Shown one piece after another: positions 27,614-36,962 of a stretch of DNA of 64,000 nt. The notes under the pieces are model-generated. The model was not told the origin of the DNA, did not search any database, and was given only the letters and a program-made list of their open reading frames with translations. The stretch covers positions 62,001-126,000 of the forward strand of contig CALNZC010000091.1 of the NCBI GenBank assembly GCA_942490895.1, in the 5' to 3' direction. Position 1 is the stretch's first letter. Each line of letters opens with the position of its first letter. The stretch comes from JAGNXB01 sp942490895 (GTDB lineage Bacteria; Bacteroidota; Bacteroidia; Chitinophagales; Saprospiraceae). The position numbers were made by a program, and so were the translations under genes.

Positions 27614-28531
27614 TTATTCAGGTTCCCAGATGCAAACGGTCCGGTCATCCGATCCTGAGATCAGCAGATTCTGAACCGGCGACCAATATAAGGCATTGAC
27701 CGAATGGCGATGGCCCTGATCCCGGACAGTATCCAGAGATTGGACCAGTTCGCCAGTAGCGGCATCCCACAACCGAATGCGCTTATCCCGACTGGCCGTC
27801 GCGAGGACTGTACCCTCTGGTGACAGGGCCAGAGCATTGATGGTATACAGATGCGCTGCCTCTGGAAGAGCTGGCAAGGGGTTGCCCTGTTCATCCCACC
27901 GCCGCAACCAGGCATCCCGGCCTCCACTCCACAGTTGGTCTCCCGTCTGACTGAATTGCAGGGTAAAAACAGAGGGCAAATGTGCGTCCTGGATACGATG
28001 CAGGATGCTCATGCGCAATGGGTCGATATAGCAGATCGATCCATCACTACAGCCTGCTGCCAGCCATTCACCAGAAGGGTGGACCGCGAGGCATCGGACA
28101 GCGGCCTGACTGATCTGAATGCTTTCATCCGTGCGGCGTTGGCCCGGGAGCCAACGAGTGATTAGTCCATCTCCACCGCCGCTGAAGACCATCCCCCGAT
28201 CAGAAGAAAGTGCATAAGTGCCCTTTCGGTGATGTTGAATATGCCGGCTCGCTTCCGAATCCTGAAGATCGAGCCAATGGACGCCACCGTTCATGTCTCC
28301 GGCCAAGACGATCTTCTCGTCTGGTAAGGCATGCAAAGCAAAAACATGTTGATCGGCTTTCGCGATCAGCCGGCCTGGATCCGGGTTGGCCAACTCCCAG
28401 GAAACAACCCATCCGTCACTTCCAGAAGAAAGCACAGTTTGGTCGTCCAACCCTGGAGATAACGCATACAGCGCTCCTTCATGGCCTGTCAGCCGATGTC
28501 GGAGTTGATATCGAGGAAAACTTGCGGACAT
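27614..28531 (-). CDS. WD40-repeat beta-propeller protein
   Basis: The start at 28531 (MSASFPRYQLRHRLTGHEGALYAL) gives 305 residues; an upstream ATG at 28588 would add 19. Repeats show the WD40 pattern with GH near the start and WD-like ends (HEGALYALSPGLDDQTVLSSGSDGW, GHRHSVNALYWSPVQNLLISGSDDRTVCIWEPE), giving about seven blades and so one propeller. There is no signal peptide, so it is probably cytoplasmic and a protein-interaction scaffold. It is convergent with phhA (7-base gap) and divergent from the PPTase gene. Confidence 0.9.
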   Translation of the reverse strand: MSASFPRYQLRHRLTGHEGALYALSPGLDDQTVLSSGSDGWVVSWELANPDPGRLIAKADQHVFALHALPDEKIVLAGDMNGGVHWLDLQDSEASRHIQHHRKGTYALSSDRGMVFSGGGDGLITRWLPGQRRTDESIQISQAAVRCLAVHPSGEWLAAGCSDGSICYIDPLRMSILHRIQDAHLPSVFTLQFSQTGDQLWSGGRDAWLRRWDEQGNPLPALPEAAHLYTINALALSPEGTVLATASRDKRIRLWDAATGELVQSLDTVRDQGHRHSVNALYWSPVQNLLISGSDDRTVCIWEPE

Positions 28532-28656
28532 AGGCGGGTATAACCATAAAGATAGCCCCTTGGTTGACCGATCTGGAATAACCATCATGGATGGAAGACA
28601 CCGACCCGCAATGTGGATTTCGTCATGTGCAGAATTCTTCCTTTCTTCAACCCGTT

Positions 28657-29304
28657 ATGCCACTTCGTTTTGCCCGACAACTTCCCCATACTGCCCTACT
28701 CGGGGTATGGGCCATTGAAGAGACCCGATCCTGGTTCTCTGAACGGTTGGAGTTGGACTCGGATGAAAAAAACGAGGTCAACCAACTCCCTGAAAGAAGT
28801 CGCCTGGACTGGATGGCCACTCGCTATCTGATTCATCTGTTTACGGGTTCTACTGAACGGGTAGCCGGTGCAAAAGATGTCTTCGGAAGGCCATTTCATC
28901 CGGGGACTGACTACCATCTGTCCCTTAGCCATACCAGGGGATATGCCGCTGCTATCCTCTCCCCTGTCGCCACGGGGATCGATATTCAATGTTGGGATCA
29001 TCGCATGCACCGGGTAGCCCACAAATTTGTCAATGAGGAGGAACAAGCCTGGATCGAAGGCCCGCATCTGGATGCCTATCAACATGTCCTCTGGGGGGCC
29101 AAAGAATCCCTGTACAAAGCCCATGGCCGGCGCCAGCTCAACTTCCTGACCAATCTGCACTGTGAAGCATTCAGCTATCACGCCACCGGCGGGCAAACAG
29201 AAGCATTTATCAGCCTCCCCTCCGGAATGACCCGGATTTTCGATCTGTATTACCTGCCGACAAAAGAAACCATGCTGGTGTATGTCATCGAGAAGGACGG
29301 CTGA
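28657..29304 (+). CDS. 4'-phosphopantetheinyl transferase superfamily protein
   Basis: The start at 28657 (MPLRFARQLPHTALLGVWAIEE) gives 215 residues; an earlier ATG at 28591 adds a non-family leader. It transfers phosphopantetheine from CoA to carrier proteins. Magnesium-binding and catalytic signature: TGIDIQ (Asp), then KFVNEEE and WGAKESLYKAHGRR (W-x-x-KE motif). Sfp/HetI-type in size. The target carrier protein is not in this window. Confidence 0.88.
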   Translation: MPLRFARQLPHTALLGVWAIEETRSWFSERLELDSDEKNEVNQLPERSRLDWMATRYLIHLFTGSTERVAGAKDVFGRPFHPGTDYHLSLSHTRGYAAAILSPVATGIDIQCWDHRMHRVAHKFVNEEEQAWIEGPHLDAYQHVLWGAKESLYKAHGRRQLNFLTNLHCEAFSYHATGGQTEAFISLPSGMTRIFDLYYLPTKETMLVYVIEKDG

Positions 29305-29337
29305 TCGCCTTCTTCATCAAGTCCATCACATTTCCGC

Positions 29338-29345
29338 TATTTTTG
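29338..29345 (+). promoter_or_regulatory. Candidate -7 box TATTTTTG close to a start codon
   Basis: Exact TAnnTTTG match ending only 4 bases before the ATG at 29350. If used, the transcript would begin at or next to the start codon, that is, leaderless or nearly so. Confidence 0.4.
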
Positions 29346-29349
29346 CACC

Positions 29350-29781
29350 ATGAATCGCATCCTCTTCCTTCTCCCTTTCCTCGGTCTGATCACTGCCTGT
29401 CAGCAGCCTGCCACTACCACCCCGCAAGAGGGCATTCTTCCTGTGGATTTTCAGGTCTTTTACGAGTTATTTCACAGGGATAGTACCTATCAGAAAGAAC
29501 ACATTTACTTCCCTCTGGAAGGGCTGCCTGATTATGCCGACAGCCTGACCATTGCTACAGGCAATTTTTATTGGGAGGCATCGGAATGGGTCATCCACCA
29601 GCAACAATTACTGACCGACCCTCAATTCACCAGAGAGGTGTCTATGTTTGGCGACTTCGTGGTTCGAGAACGGTTTATCCACAAGGAGCGGCCACTGATC
29701 ACGGAGCGTCGGTTCTCGAAAGAAGGGGATGAATGGTTTCTGATCTATTATGCCGGGCTGAACACCTTCCACAGATTGTAA
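29350..29781 (+). CDS. Lipoprotein of unknown function
   Basis: 143 residues with a type II signal peptide and lipobox (MNRILFLLPFLGLITAC, Cys 17). The mature part is short, Tyr/Phe/Glu-rich (FQVFYELFHRDSTYQ, FPLEGLPDYADSL) and ends RFSKEGDEWFLIYYAGLNTFHRL. It resembles small periplasm-facing Bacteroidota lipoproteins of the DUF4348 kind, which I infer only from general pattern. It is convergent with hldD with a 3-base gap. Confidence 0.8.
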   Translation: MNRILFLLPFLGLITACQQPATTTPQEGILPVDFQVFYELFHRDSTYQKEHIYFPLEGLPDYADSLTIATGNFYWEASEWVIHQQQLLTDPQFTREVSMFGDFVVRERFIHKERPLITERRFSKEGDEWFLIYYAGLNTFHRL

Positions 29782-29784
29782 GGA

Positions 29785-30753
29785 CTACCAATACTTCGCT
29801 GGAACAAGGTAGTTTTGGACATAGTCCTGGACGCCGTCCTCCAGGGATGTAAATGGACGATCATATCCTGCGGCTGTCAGTTTGGCCATGTTAGCTTCTG
29901 TGAAGTATTGATAGGTATCCCGGATATCGGCCGGTGTGTCGATGAAGCTGATCGAGGGTTCCCGACCGAGGGCTGCAAAGGTCTGCGTCGCCAGATCCAG
30001 AAATGTGCGCGCCTTACCTGTCCCCAGGTTGTATAATCCAGAGTCCGGACGTGACGTCATCAGGAAGAGAAGGACCTCCACCACATCTTTGATATAGACA
30101 AAGTCCCGTCGCTGTTCGCCGTCCTGGACATCGGCCCGGTGCGAGCGAAACAGCTTCATCCCTCCGGTTTTTTGGATCTGGTTGAACGTATGGAAGATCA
30201 CAGAAGCCATCCGGCCCTTGTGATATTCATTCGGACCATAAACGTTGAAGAATTTCACGCCAGCCCAGAAGGGAGGCGTCTCTGTTTGCTCGAGGACCCA
30301 GAGATCGAAGTCCTGTTTGCTTTCACCATATGGATTGAGTGGATGTAAACTGGAAACATTGGCGTGATCATCATCATATCCAAATGCCCCATCGCCATAG
30401 GTTGCTGCACTGGATGCATATACCAACGGGATCTGATGGCGCGTGCAGATCTCCCATATTCGCTTGGAATAGTTGAGGTTCAGCTCATCAAAAATGGCAA
30501 CATCCTGCTCTGCAGTATCCGTGCGAGCACCCAGGTGGACCACCATATCAATCATGGTAGGGACCTGTTCAAACCAGTGCAGAAAAATATCACGGTGGAT
30601 CCATTCCCGCACATGCTTCCCGTCCAGGTTGGCATCCTTGTAGTCTTTGTAAAAGTCATCGACGACGACGACGTCACGCTTATGTCCAAGTTCGTTCAAT
30701 CTGGCGACCAGACAACTTCCAATAAAACCAGCGGCTCCAGTAACAATGATCAT
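29785..30753 (-). CDS. hldD: ADP-L-glycero-D-manno-heptose 6-epimerase
   Basis: 322 residues. Extended SDR enzyme that epimerises ADP-D,D-heptose to ADP-L,D-heptose for LPS core synthesis. Rossmann motif TGAAGFIGSCLVARL at the N-terminus, the serine/tyrosine region YASSAATYG and the YxxxK catalytic pair PYGESK. HldD-specific signatures are FFNVYGPNEYHKGRMASV and the ending YFTEANMAKLTAAGYDRPFTSLEDGV. ATG at 30753; divergent from the M43 protease gene (137-base gap). Confidence 0.95.
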   Translation of the reverse strand: MIIVTGAAGFIGSCLVARLNELGHKRDVVVVDDFYKDYKDANLDGKHVREWIHRDIFLHWFEQVPTMIDMVVHLGARTDTAEQDVAIFDELNLNYSKRIWEICTRHQIPLVYASSAATYGDGAFGYDDDHANVSSLHPLNPYGESKQDFDLWVLEQTETPPFWAGVKFFNVYGPNEYHKGRMASVIFHTFNQIQKTGGMKLFRSHRADVQDGEQRRDFVYIKDVVEVLLFLMTSRPDSGLYNLGTGKARTFLDLATQTFAALGREPSISFIDTPADIRDTYQYFTEANMAKLTAAGYDRPFTSLEDGVQDYVQNYLVPAKYW

Positions 30754-30890
30754 AAGGGGTCATTCAAGGTGGAACCCCAAAGGTAGACATTCTTCGTAGG
30801 GGGCTAAAGTCAAGATATCCGATCCAAAACTCCACCGATTCAGCATGATGGTGTATTTTTAGTGCCATCTCTATCAGGCAATCCCCATCT

Positions 30891-33800
30891 ATGCGCATGC
30901 TTACCCACCTCAGGCCTTTCACCTTATTCCTGTTATTCCTCCTTTCGACCGCTGGACTCTATGCTCAGCATGACGGTGTCGAATGTGGTTCAGACCAGCA
31001 TCACAGTTGGATGATGGAACAGGACCCGGCGTATAAAGCAGCTATGGCTGCAAATGAAGCTGAATATCAGCGTTTCCTCCAATCCCCGATGATGAACAGG
31101 CTTCGTTCCACCGGCTGTGACGGTGAAGCATTACGTGTGCCGATCGTCTTTCACATCATGCATCCGGGATCCATTGCCTCGACACCCAATTTTGCTCCGG
31201 ATGCCGGGGTCATTGCCTGCGTGCAGGGATTGAATGACCGGTGGCAGGCCGTGATCGGTGATGGCGTTGACCTCGGATTTGAGTTTTGCCTGGCCAAGCG
31301 TGATCCGGATGGCAATCCAACCAATGGCATTGTCCGTATAGATGCGAGTGTCGTCACGGACTATGTCGCTGAAGGCGTGGCCTTTGGTTCTGGCCCTCCA
31401 GGCATCGATGCCGGCCTGATCAAAGTGCTGTCGGTCTGGCCCCAGGCCGATTACTACAATGTCTGGGTCGTCCACGACATCGCTGGATCTGTCGCTGGAT
31501 TTGCCAGTTTCCCCAATGGCGGAGCCGGTGACGGTACCGTTGTCGAAGACAATTATATGAATGCCAACAATTCCGTAGTGGCGCATGAATTAGGGCATGG
31601 TTTCAATTTGGCCCACACGTTTAATGGCGATAACGACGGGGCGGATTGTCCACCGAATGATGATTGCACGGTAGACGGCGATGGTGTTTGCGATACACCT
31701 CCGCATAAGGTTGGTGATTGCGGCATGACCAATCCCTGTCCCGGGGGTGGCACCTGGGATAATTCCCGTCGAAATTATATGAGCTATTGTGGTGGCACCA
31801 CTCGATTTACGGATGGCCAGAGGGACCGTGTTCTCTCCGCTGCTTTCGGTTCAGTCCGGGGTACGCTCTTCCTGTCGGAAGGATGCATTCCGGCTGACCT
31901 CCCCATTGAAACGGGTATCACCAGGATTGTCTATCCCTTTAATCAGCCGCTTTGTGAAGACACTTTTGCACCGATCATTGAAGTGAAAAACTATGGCACC
32001 GCTGCCATCACTGGCCTGGTGATCGAAACCTGGTTGGATGGAGCACTCTATGGCACCACCAACTGGACTGGCAATATAGCAGTAGACGCCTCTGGCCTCG
32101 TCACCCTGGATCCGGTGACCGTCACCCTGGGTGCTCACGACATTGAATATCTGATCGTGGATAACAATGGAATGGGCATTGATACTTACGCAGACAACAA
32201 TACCCTCTGTACCAATTTATTTTACGAACCAACCGTCACGGATATTCCCTCTTGCTGGGATTTTGAATCCGGGATCATCCCGCAGAGCTGGACAACTCAG
32301 GGGCCTTTGATCCGGACCCAGGCTTATGGGGCCCCGCAATGTGCCAACAATGGCAACACCTGTTTGATGTTTGATGCCTACGGTCTCAACGCAGGCGGTG
32401 GTGGAACATCCTCCACGTTGATGATGGTCCCGATGGACCTGACCGGTTTACCCGGTGCTGCACTCAACTTTGATGTGGCTATGCGGCAGAATTACTATGC
32501 CGATTTTACGACCACACTTGAGGTCATGGTTTCTACAGATTGTGGTCAGAATTTCACCTCGGTCTACCTGAGAAAAGACACCTATTTTGGCAATACAGAG
32601 GACTTGCACACTGTACCGGCCCCCGGGTCTTTACCCTCCAGCTCCTGGGTCCCTACGTCCTGTAATGACTGGCGTCGGGATAATGCGGATCTGTCTGCTT
32701 TTGTAGGACAAGAAGTGCTGGTGGCCTTCAAGATGACCATCGATCGAAACCGTGGAGAGAACCTCTATATCGATAATATTTGCGTGCAGAGTTGTGACGG
32801 TAGCATTGCCATCACCCCGGTCAATGGTCCGGAGATCTGCTATCCGGATACGATCCTTATCCAGGGAAGTACCGGGCCGGGCTATGTGTACACCTGGTTC
32901 GAAAAAGGCAAGCCCGTTCCCGGTGAAAAGACAAACGAAATCAAAGCGCCGTTATCCGGGAAGTATTTTCTGGCTGTCGATGTCGATGGCTGCCGCTTTA
33001 CCAGTGACACACTTGACGTGACTGTCCATTTTCCACCGACCACCCAGATTGTCGGTAATGTATCTGTTTGTGCGGGTGATACGGCAACCATGAGTGCAGG
33101 TGCCGGTTTTTCAGAATACCTCTGGACCACTGGTGAAACCAGCCAATCCATCCAGGTGACCATCCCCGGGGATTACTACGTCACCGTGACAGATGCGAAT
33201 GGATGTACTGGCGTCGACTGGACAACCGTCTCCAATAAAATCGTTCCGAATGCCAATATTAACGGTACTCTGGACTTTTGTGTGGGCGACAGCACAACCA
33301 TCTCCGTCAGTCCTTTTTTCACGAATGTGTTGTGGAGCAATGGCGGTACAGGTACCAAGTTGACCACACTCACAGCAGGCGAATTCTCAGTCACCGTCAC
33401 AGGAAACAATGGATGTTTTGATACAGACACTGTTGAGGTGACGATCAATCCCCTTCCGATACCAGAGATCACCGGCACCCTGGCCATTTGCTCCGGGCAG
33501 GTCGCCATCCTGGACGCTGGTCCAGGTTATACCCAATATAAATGGAGTAGTGGACCCGTCAACCAGGTCCTCACAGTGAACACTGCAGGTACCTATAGTG
33601 TGTCGGTCACAGATACGAACGGATGTAAAGGGTCCGATTCAGTCGACGTGGTAGAAAACGATAAACCTGTACCGGATATCACGGGGTTGGGCACGTTCTG
33701 TGCGGATGTCGGTTCAACCTTGGATGCGGGCTCCGGATTCGATCAATACCTCTGGTCTACCGGGGGAACCACCCAAACCATCGATGTCAATACCACCGGA

Positions 33801-35450
33801 ACATATTCGGTTACGGTGACCACCGCCGAAGGGTGCAGTGGTACAGATATGTACAGCGTAACGGCTTTCCCTTCTCCAGATCCGGATATCACTGGCGATC
33901 TGAATATCTGTGAAGGCGAGCAAACCGTTCTCAATGCCGGGTTCGGGTTTACTTCGTATACATGGACCGGCGGTAGCACCATGCAAACACTCACGGTCAC
34001 GACCTCTGGTGAATACATCGTCACCGTCACCAATAGTCTGGGGTGTGCGGCGATGGATACGGTAGTCGTCGAAGTCTTTTCTGCTTCCGATCCGGATATC
34101 ACCGGCACATTAGCCATCTGTGAAGGCGAACAGACCGTGCTGGATGCTGGCTCAGGCTATGCGAATTATCTCTGGACTGGGGGAAGCACCGGTCAGAATT
34201 TATCCGTGAATGCTTCCGGGACATATTCCGTTACAGTGACTACGGCAGAAGGGTGTTCGGGAACTGATGCCGTCGAAGTGGTCGAAAGCCTTAACCCCGT
34301 ACCCGATATCCTGGGAGATAATATGCTATGTGAAGGAGAGATGACCACCCTCGATGCCGGCTCCGGATTTACAGCCTACCAATGGAGTGGCAATCAAATG
34401 ACATCAACCATCACCGTTTCATCGACAGGCACATATACGGTCACGGTGACCAATGGTGCCGGTTGTAGTGGCACGGATGCCTTTGATGTAGTGGTCTCGC
34501 CTATCCCCATTCCGGACATCACCGGAACCCTCAGCTTCTGTGAAGGCAGTTCTACAACCCTGGATGCCGGCTCCGGATTTGCTCAGTACAACTGGTCGAC
34601 TGGAGGCACAAATCAACAACAAATCGTTTCCTCTGGTGGGTCCGTCCAGGTAACGGTTACGGATGCCATTGGCTGTCAGGGTACGGACCAGGTTCTGGTT
34701 GCCGTCCTTGGACTGGTCACCCCGGTAGTACAATCCATTCCGGCAAAAGCCTGCCCCGGTGATACAGTACAACTCATTGCCAGCGGTGGCACAGATTACT
34801 TATGGCTGGAGGGTGCGACCCTGCTTTCTGACCCGACCATTGCCAATCCGACTGCTGTCCTCACGACAACCACCGCATTCAGTGTAGAGGTTTCCAATAA
34901 TTGCAATAGTGAGGTGGGCAATGTGAATGTTGATGTCAACCCACCAGTGGGTATGGCTGGCCCTGATCTCAATGTCCTGATCGGACGAGAAGTCACCCTA
35001 TCTGCTTCTGGCGGAATTCAATATACCTGGTCTGGACCGTTCGATCTGTCCTGTACAGATTGTGCTTCACCGATGGTCACGCCATCTGCGAGTGGCACTT
35101 ATGAAGTATTGATCCGGGATATCAATGGATGTCTCACCCTGGATTCCGTTTATGTAGAAGTCTTTGATGATCTCAACCAGGTACTCGACCTGGTCAACAC
35201 CATCACACCGAATGGTGACGGGCATAACGACCTGTTGGTGATCAAAGGTCTGGAGTCTTTTGACGCAAATAGCCTGGTGATCTATAATCGTTGGGGCGAG
35301 GTGGTCTTCCAACAAGACAACTACCTCAATACCTTCAACGGATATTACAAAAACCAGCCTCTGCCTGCGGGCAGCTATTATTATGTCCTCAAATTGTGGC
35401 CCGGTGAACGTATCGTCAAGAGCGTCCTGGTCATCCTTCAAGAAGATTGA
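30891..35450 (+). CDS. Giant secreted M43 (pappalysin-type) metalloprotease with Ig-like repeats and T9SS type B sorting domain
   Basis: 1519 residues. Signal peptide MRMLTHLRPFTLFLLFLLSTAGLYAQ. Pappalysin-like catalytic domain with HELGHGFNLAHTF (first His near residue 232) and Met-turn NYMSYCGG followed by TRFTDGQRDRV. Then a CARDB-like segment (PIIEVKNYGTAAITGLVIETW) and a jelly-roll-like region. Next comes a run of eight Ig/PKD-like units of 70 residues (one has 71) each with two Cys (unit positions 10 and 55), two diverged Ig units, and a CHU_C type B sorting domain (ITPNGDGHNDLLVIKGL to VLVILQED). The substrate is unknown. The gene 12 bases downstream is a PorP/SprF protein, the usual partner for type B cargo, so the two form a dedicated secretion pair. 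Confidence 0.94.
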   Translation: MRMLTHLRPFTLFLLFLLSTAGLYAQHDGVECGSDQHHSWMMEQDPAYKAAMAANEAEYQRFLQSPMMNRLRSTGCDGEALRVPIVFHIMHPGSIASTPNFAPDAGVIACVQGLNDRWQAVIGDGVDLGFEFCLAKRDPDGNPTNGIVRIDASVVTDYVAEGVAFGSGPPGIDAGLIKVLSVWPQADYYNVWVVHDIAGSVAGFASFPNGGAGDGTVVEDNYMNANNSVVAHELGHGFNLAHTFNGDNDGADCPPNDDCTVDGDGVCDTPPHKVGDCGMTNPCPGGGTWDNSRRNYMSYCGGTTRFTDGQRDRVLSAAFGSVRGTLFLSEGCIPADLPIETGITRIVYPFNQPLCEDTFAPIIEVKNYGTAAITGLVIETWLDGALYGTTNWTGNIAVDASGLVTLDPVTVTLGAHDIEYLIVDNNGMGIDTYADNNTLCTNLFYEPTVTDIPSCWDFESGIIPQSWTTQGPLIRTQAYGAPQCANNGNTCLMFDAYGLNAGGGGTSSTLMMVPMDLTGLPGAALNFDVAMRQNYYADFTTTLEVMVSTDCGQNFTSVYLRKDTYFGNTEDLHTVPAPGSLPSSSWVPTSCNDWRRDNADLSAFVGQEVLVAFKMTIDRNRGENLYIDNICVQSCDGSIAITPVNGPEICYPDTILIQGSTGPGYVYTWFEKGKPVPGEKTNEIKAPLSGKYFLAVDVDGCRFTSDTLDVTVHFPPTTQIVGNVSVCAGDTATMSAGAGFSEYLWTTGETSQSIQVTIPGDYYVTVTDANGCTGVDWTTVSNKIVPNANINGTLDFCVGDSTTISVSPFFTNVLWSNGGTGTKLTTLTAGEFSVTVTGNNGCFDTDTVEVTINPLPIPEITGTLAICSGQVAILDAGPGYTQYKWSSGPVNQVLTVNTAGTYSVSVTDTNGCKGSDSVDVVENDKPVPDITGLGTFCADVGSTLDAGSGFDQYLWSTGGTTQTIDVNTTGTYSVTVTTAEGCSGTDMYSVTAFPSPDPDITGDLNICEGEQTVLNAGFGFTSYTWTGGSTMQTLTVTTSGEYIVTVTNSLGCAAMDTVVVEVFSASDPDITGTLAICEGEQTVLDAGSGYANYLWTGGSTGQNLSVNASGTYSVTVTTAEGCSGTDAVEVVESLNPVPDILGDNMLCEGEMTTLDAGSGFTAYQWSGNQMTSTITVSSTGTYTVTVTNGAGCSGTDAFDVVVSPIPIPDITGTLSFCEGSSTTLDAGSGFAQYNWSTGGTNQQQIVSSGGSVQVTVTDAIGCQGTDQVLVAVLGLVTPVVQSIPAKACPGDTVQLIASGGTDYLWLEGATLLSDPTIANPTAVLTTTTAFSVEVSNNCNSEVGNVNVDVNPPVGMAGPDLNVLIGREVTLSASGGIQYTWSGPFDLSCTDCASPMVTPSASGTYEVLIRDINGCLTLDSVYVEVFDDLNQVLDLVNTITPNGDGHNDLLVIKGLESFDANSLVIYNRWGEVVFQQDNYLNTFNGYYKNQPLPAGSYYYVLKLWPGERIVKSVLVILQED

Positions 35451-35462
35451 ATCTAAAACGCG

Positions 35463-36395
35463 ATGACCATGACACGTTCTATACTTTGCCTTGTGTTTGC
35501 TCTGACCCTTCCCCTTTGTCTGGCCGCTCAACAGTTGCCGCTCCCTGGCATGATCCGTACTACGGATTATCTCTGGAATCCAGCTATGGCTGGACATCCC
35601 GGTGAATGGGGAGCACATGCCAACTACCAACAATCCTGGCTAGGTTTTGACGGGGCACCCGTTACCTCCTTCGTCGGCGGTTCCATGAACTTTGAAGATT
35701 ACAATATGGCTCTGGCCGGGGATATCCTCTATGACCAGACGGGACCACTTCGCTTCACCGGGTTATCTGTGGCGTATAAATATCAATTCAATCCGGGTTT
35801 CCTGGATGATGACGACCGGTTTTCGGTGGGTATTCTCGCGACACTGGGCCAACGTCGATATGATGCCACTCAGGCCAAGGTCAGTGATCAGGTCGATCCT
35901 CTCTTGACCGGAGATGCCGGTAGCGCATTTGATGTCAATGCGGGTGCAGGGATTCTGTACCGCACTGTTGCGGATGATGACCTGGATGAAAGCCACTTCT
36001 TTGTGGGTGTGGCTGCATCTCAACTCATCCCCACCAGCCTGTCCTTCAATGATGACTCCCCCTATGGCAATCGGATGCATGGCAATGCCGTCCTTGGCTG
36101 GCGGACAGCCCGCTATCTTTACTTTGACCATACCTTCTGGTTGAACTATGCGGATGCCAGTCTCTTCAATTTGGGCTATCAGTTTCGCATCGAAAATCCC
36201 GATGCCTTCTGGGCCGGGATCAACCTCAATACCAGTCTGAATTTTGGGCTGGAAACAGGTGTCATCCTGGATGGATCCTGGGCCAATGCCGATCAATTTC
36301 GCATTGGTGCACTTGCCGCCTATAATATCGGAGCCACTGGCTCGAATCAAGGATTCAGCCTGGCTGTGAATTTTGAACTGGTGAAGCTTTTTTGA
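35463..36395 (+). CDS. PorP/SprF family T9SS-associated membrane protein
   Basis: 310 residues. Signal peptide MTMTRSILCLVFALTLPLCLAAQ, then the family N-terminus YLWNPAMAGHPGEWGAHANYQQSW and an outer-membrane beta-barrel with alternating aromatic strands, ending GFSLAVNFELVKLF. In this family SprF-like members are encoded next to type B (CHU_C) cargo and are needed for its secretion or surface attachment (established for SprB/SprF in Flavobacterium). The 12-base gap to the M43 protease gene indicates one operon. Confidence 0.93.
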   Translation: MTMTRSILCLVFALTLPLCLAAQQLPLPGMIRTTDYLWNPAMAGHPGEWGAHANYQQSWLGFDGAPVTSFVGGSMNFEDYNMALAGDILYDQTGPLRFTGLSVAYKYQFNPGFLDDDDRFSVGILATLGQRRYDATQAKVSDQVDPLLTGDAGSAFDVNAGAGILYRTVADDDLDESHFFVGVAASQLIPTSLSFNDDSPYGNRMHGNAVLGWRTARYLYFDHTFWLNYADASLFNLGYQFRIENPDAFWAGINLNTSLNFGLETGVILDGSWANADQFRIGALAAYNIGATGSNQGFSLAVNFELVKLF

Positions 36396-36482
36396 GAATG
36401 TGAGACGATGAGACTTGGAGACTGTGAGACGAAAGGACCTTAAGGCCCAGAAGTTTATGAAATGAATATCTAATTTTCTGAT

Positions 36483-36859
36483 ATGGCCAAAATCAGAACT
36501 CACAAAGACCTTGAAGTCTACCAAATGGCATATGCTTTGGCCATGGAGATCTTTCAATTGAGCCAAACCTTTCCAAGGGAAGAAAAGTATTCTCTTACGG
36601 ATCAGATTCGCAGGTCATCCCGATCAGTCTGTGCGAATTTGGCAGAAGGTTTCAGAAAACGTCGCTATCCTGCTGCTTTCATTGCCAAAATAGTCGACTG
36701 TCAAGCGGAAGCTGCAGAAGTCCAAACCTGGCTTGATTTTACCCGAGATTGTAACTATATAAACGGAGCAGTCAACCCAGAAACTCCATCAATCGCTATG
36801 ACCTGGTCATTGGCAAACTCGTGATCATGGGTAATCAAGCAGAAAAGTGGAAGCCCTAA
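36483..36859 (+). pseudogene. Four-helix bundle (23S rRNA IVS-type) protein, frameshifted near the C-terminus
   Basis: MAKIRTHKDLEVYQMAYALAMEIF and YSLTDQIRRSSRSVCANLAEGF are the hallmark of the S23/IVP four-helix family; its function is unknown. As read, the frame ends at 36824 with an atypical tail. Reading on in the neighbouring frame gives INRYDLVIGKLVIMGNQAEKWKP and a stop at 36857-36859, which is the family C-terminus. Adding one C to the C3 run at 36776-36778 links them. Corrected length about 125 residues. Stand-alone copies outside rRNA operons are common in Bacteroidota. The break is likely sequencing error or recent decay. Confidence 0.8.
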
Positions 36860-36962
36860 ACATATGAACGTTTAATACACACCCTTTCAGGGCCACTCCT
36901 TCAGCGGTGCTCTGAGTCCCACAAAGTCTCCCCTTCTCAAAGTCACAAAGTCTCAAAGTCTC

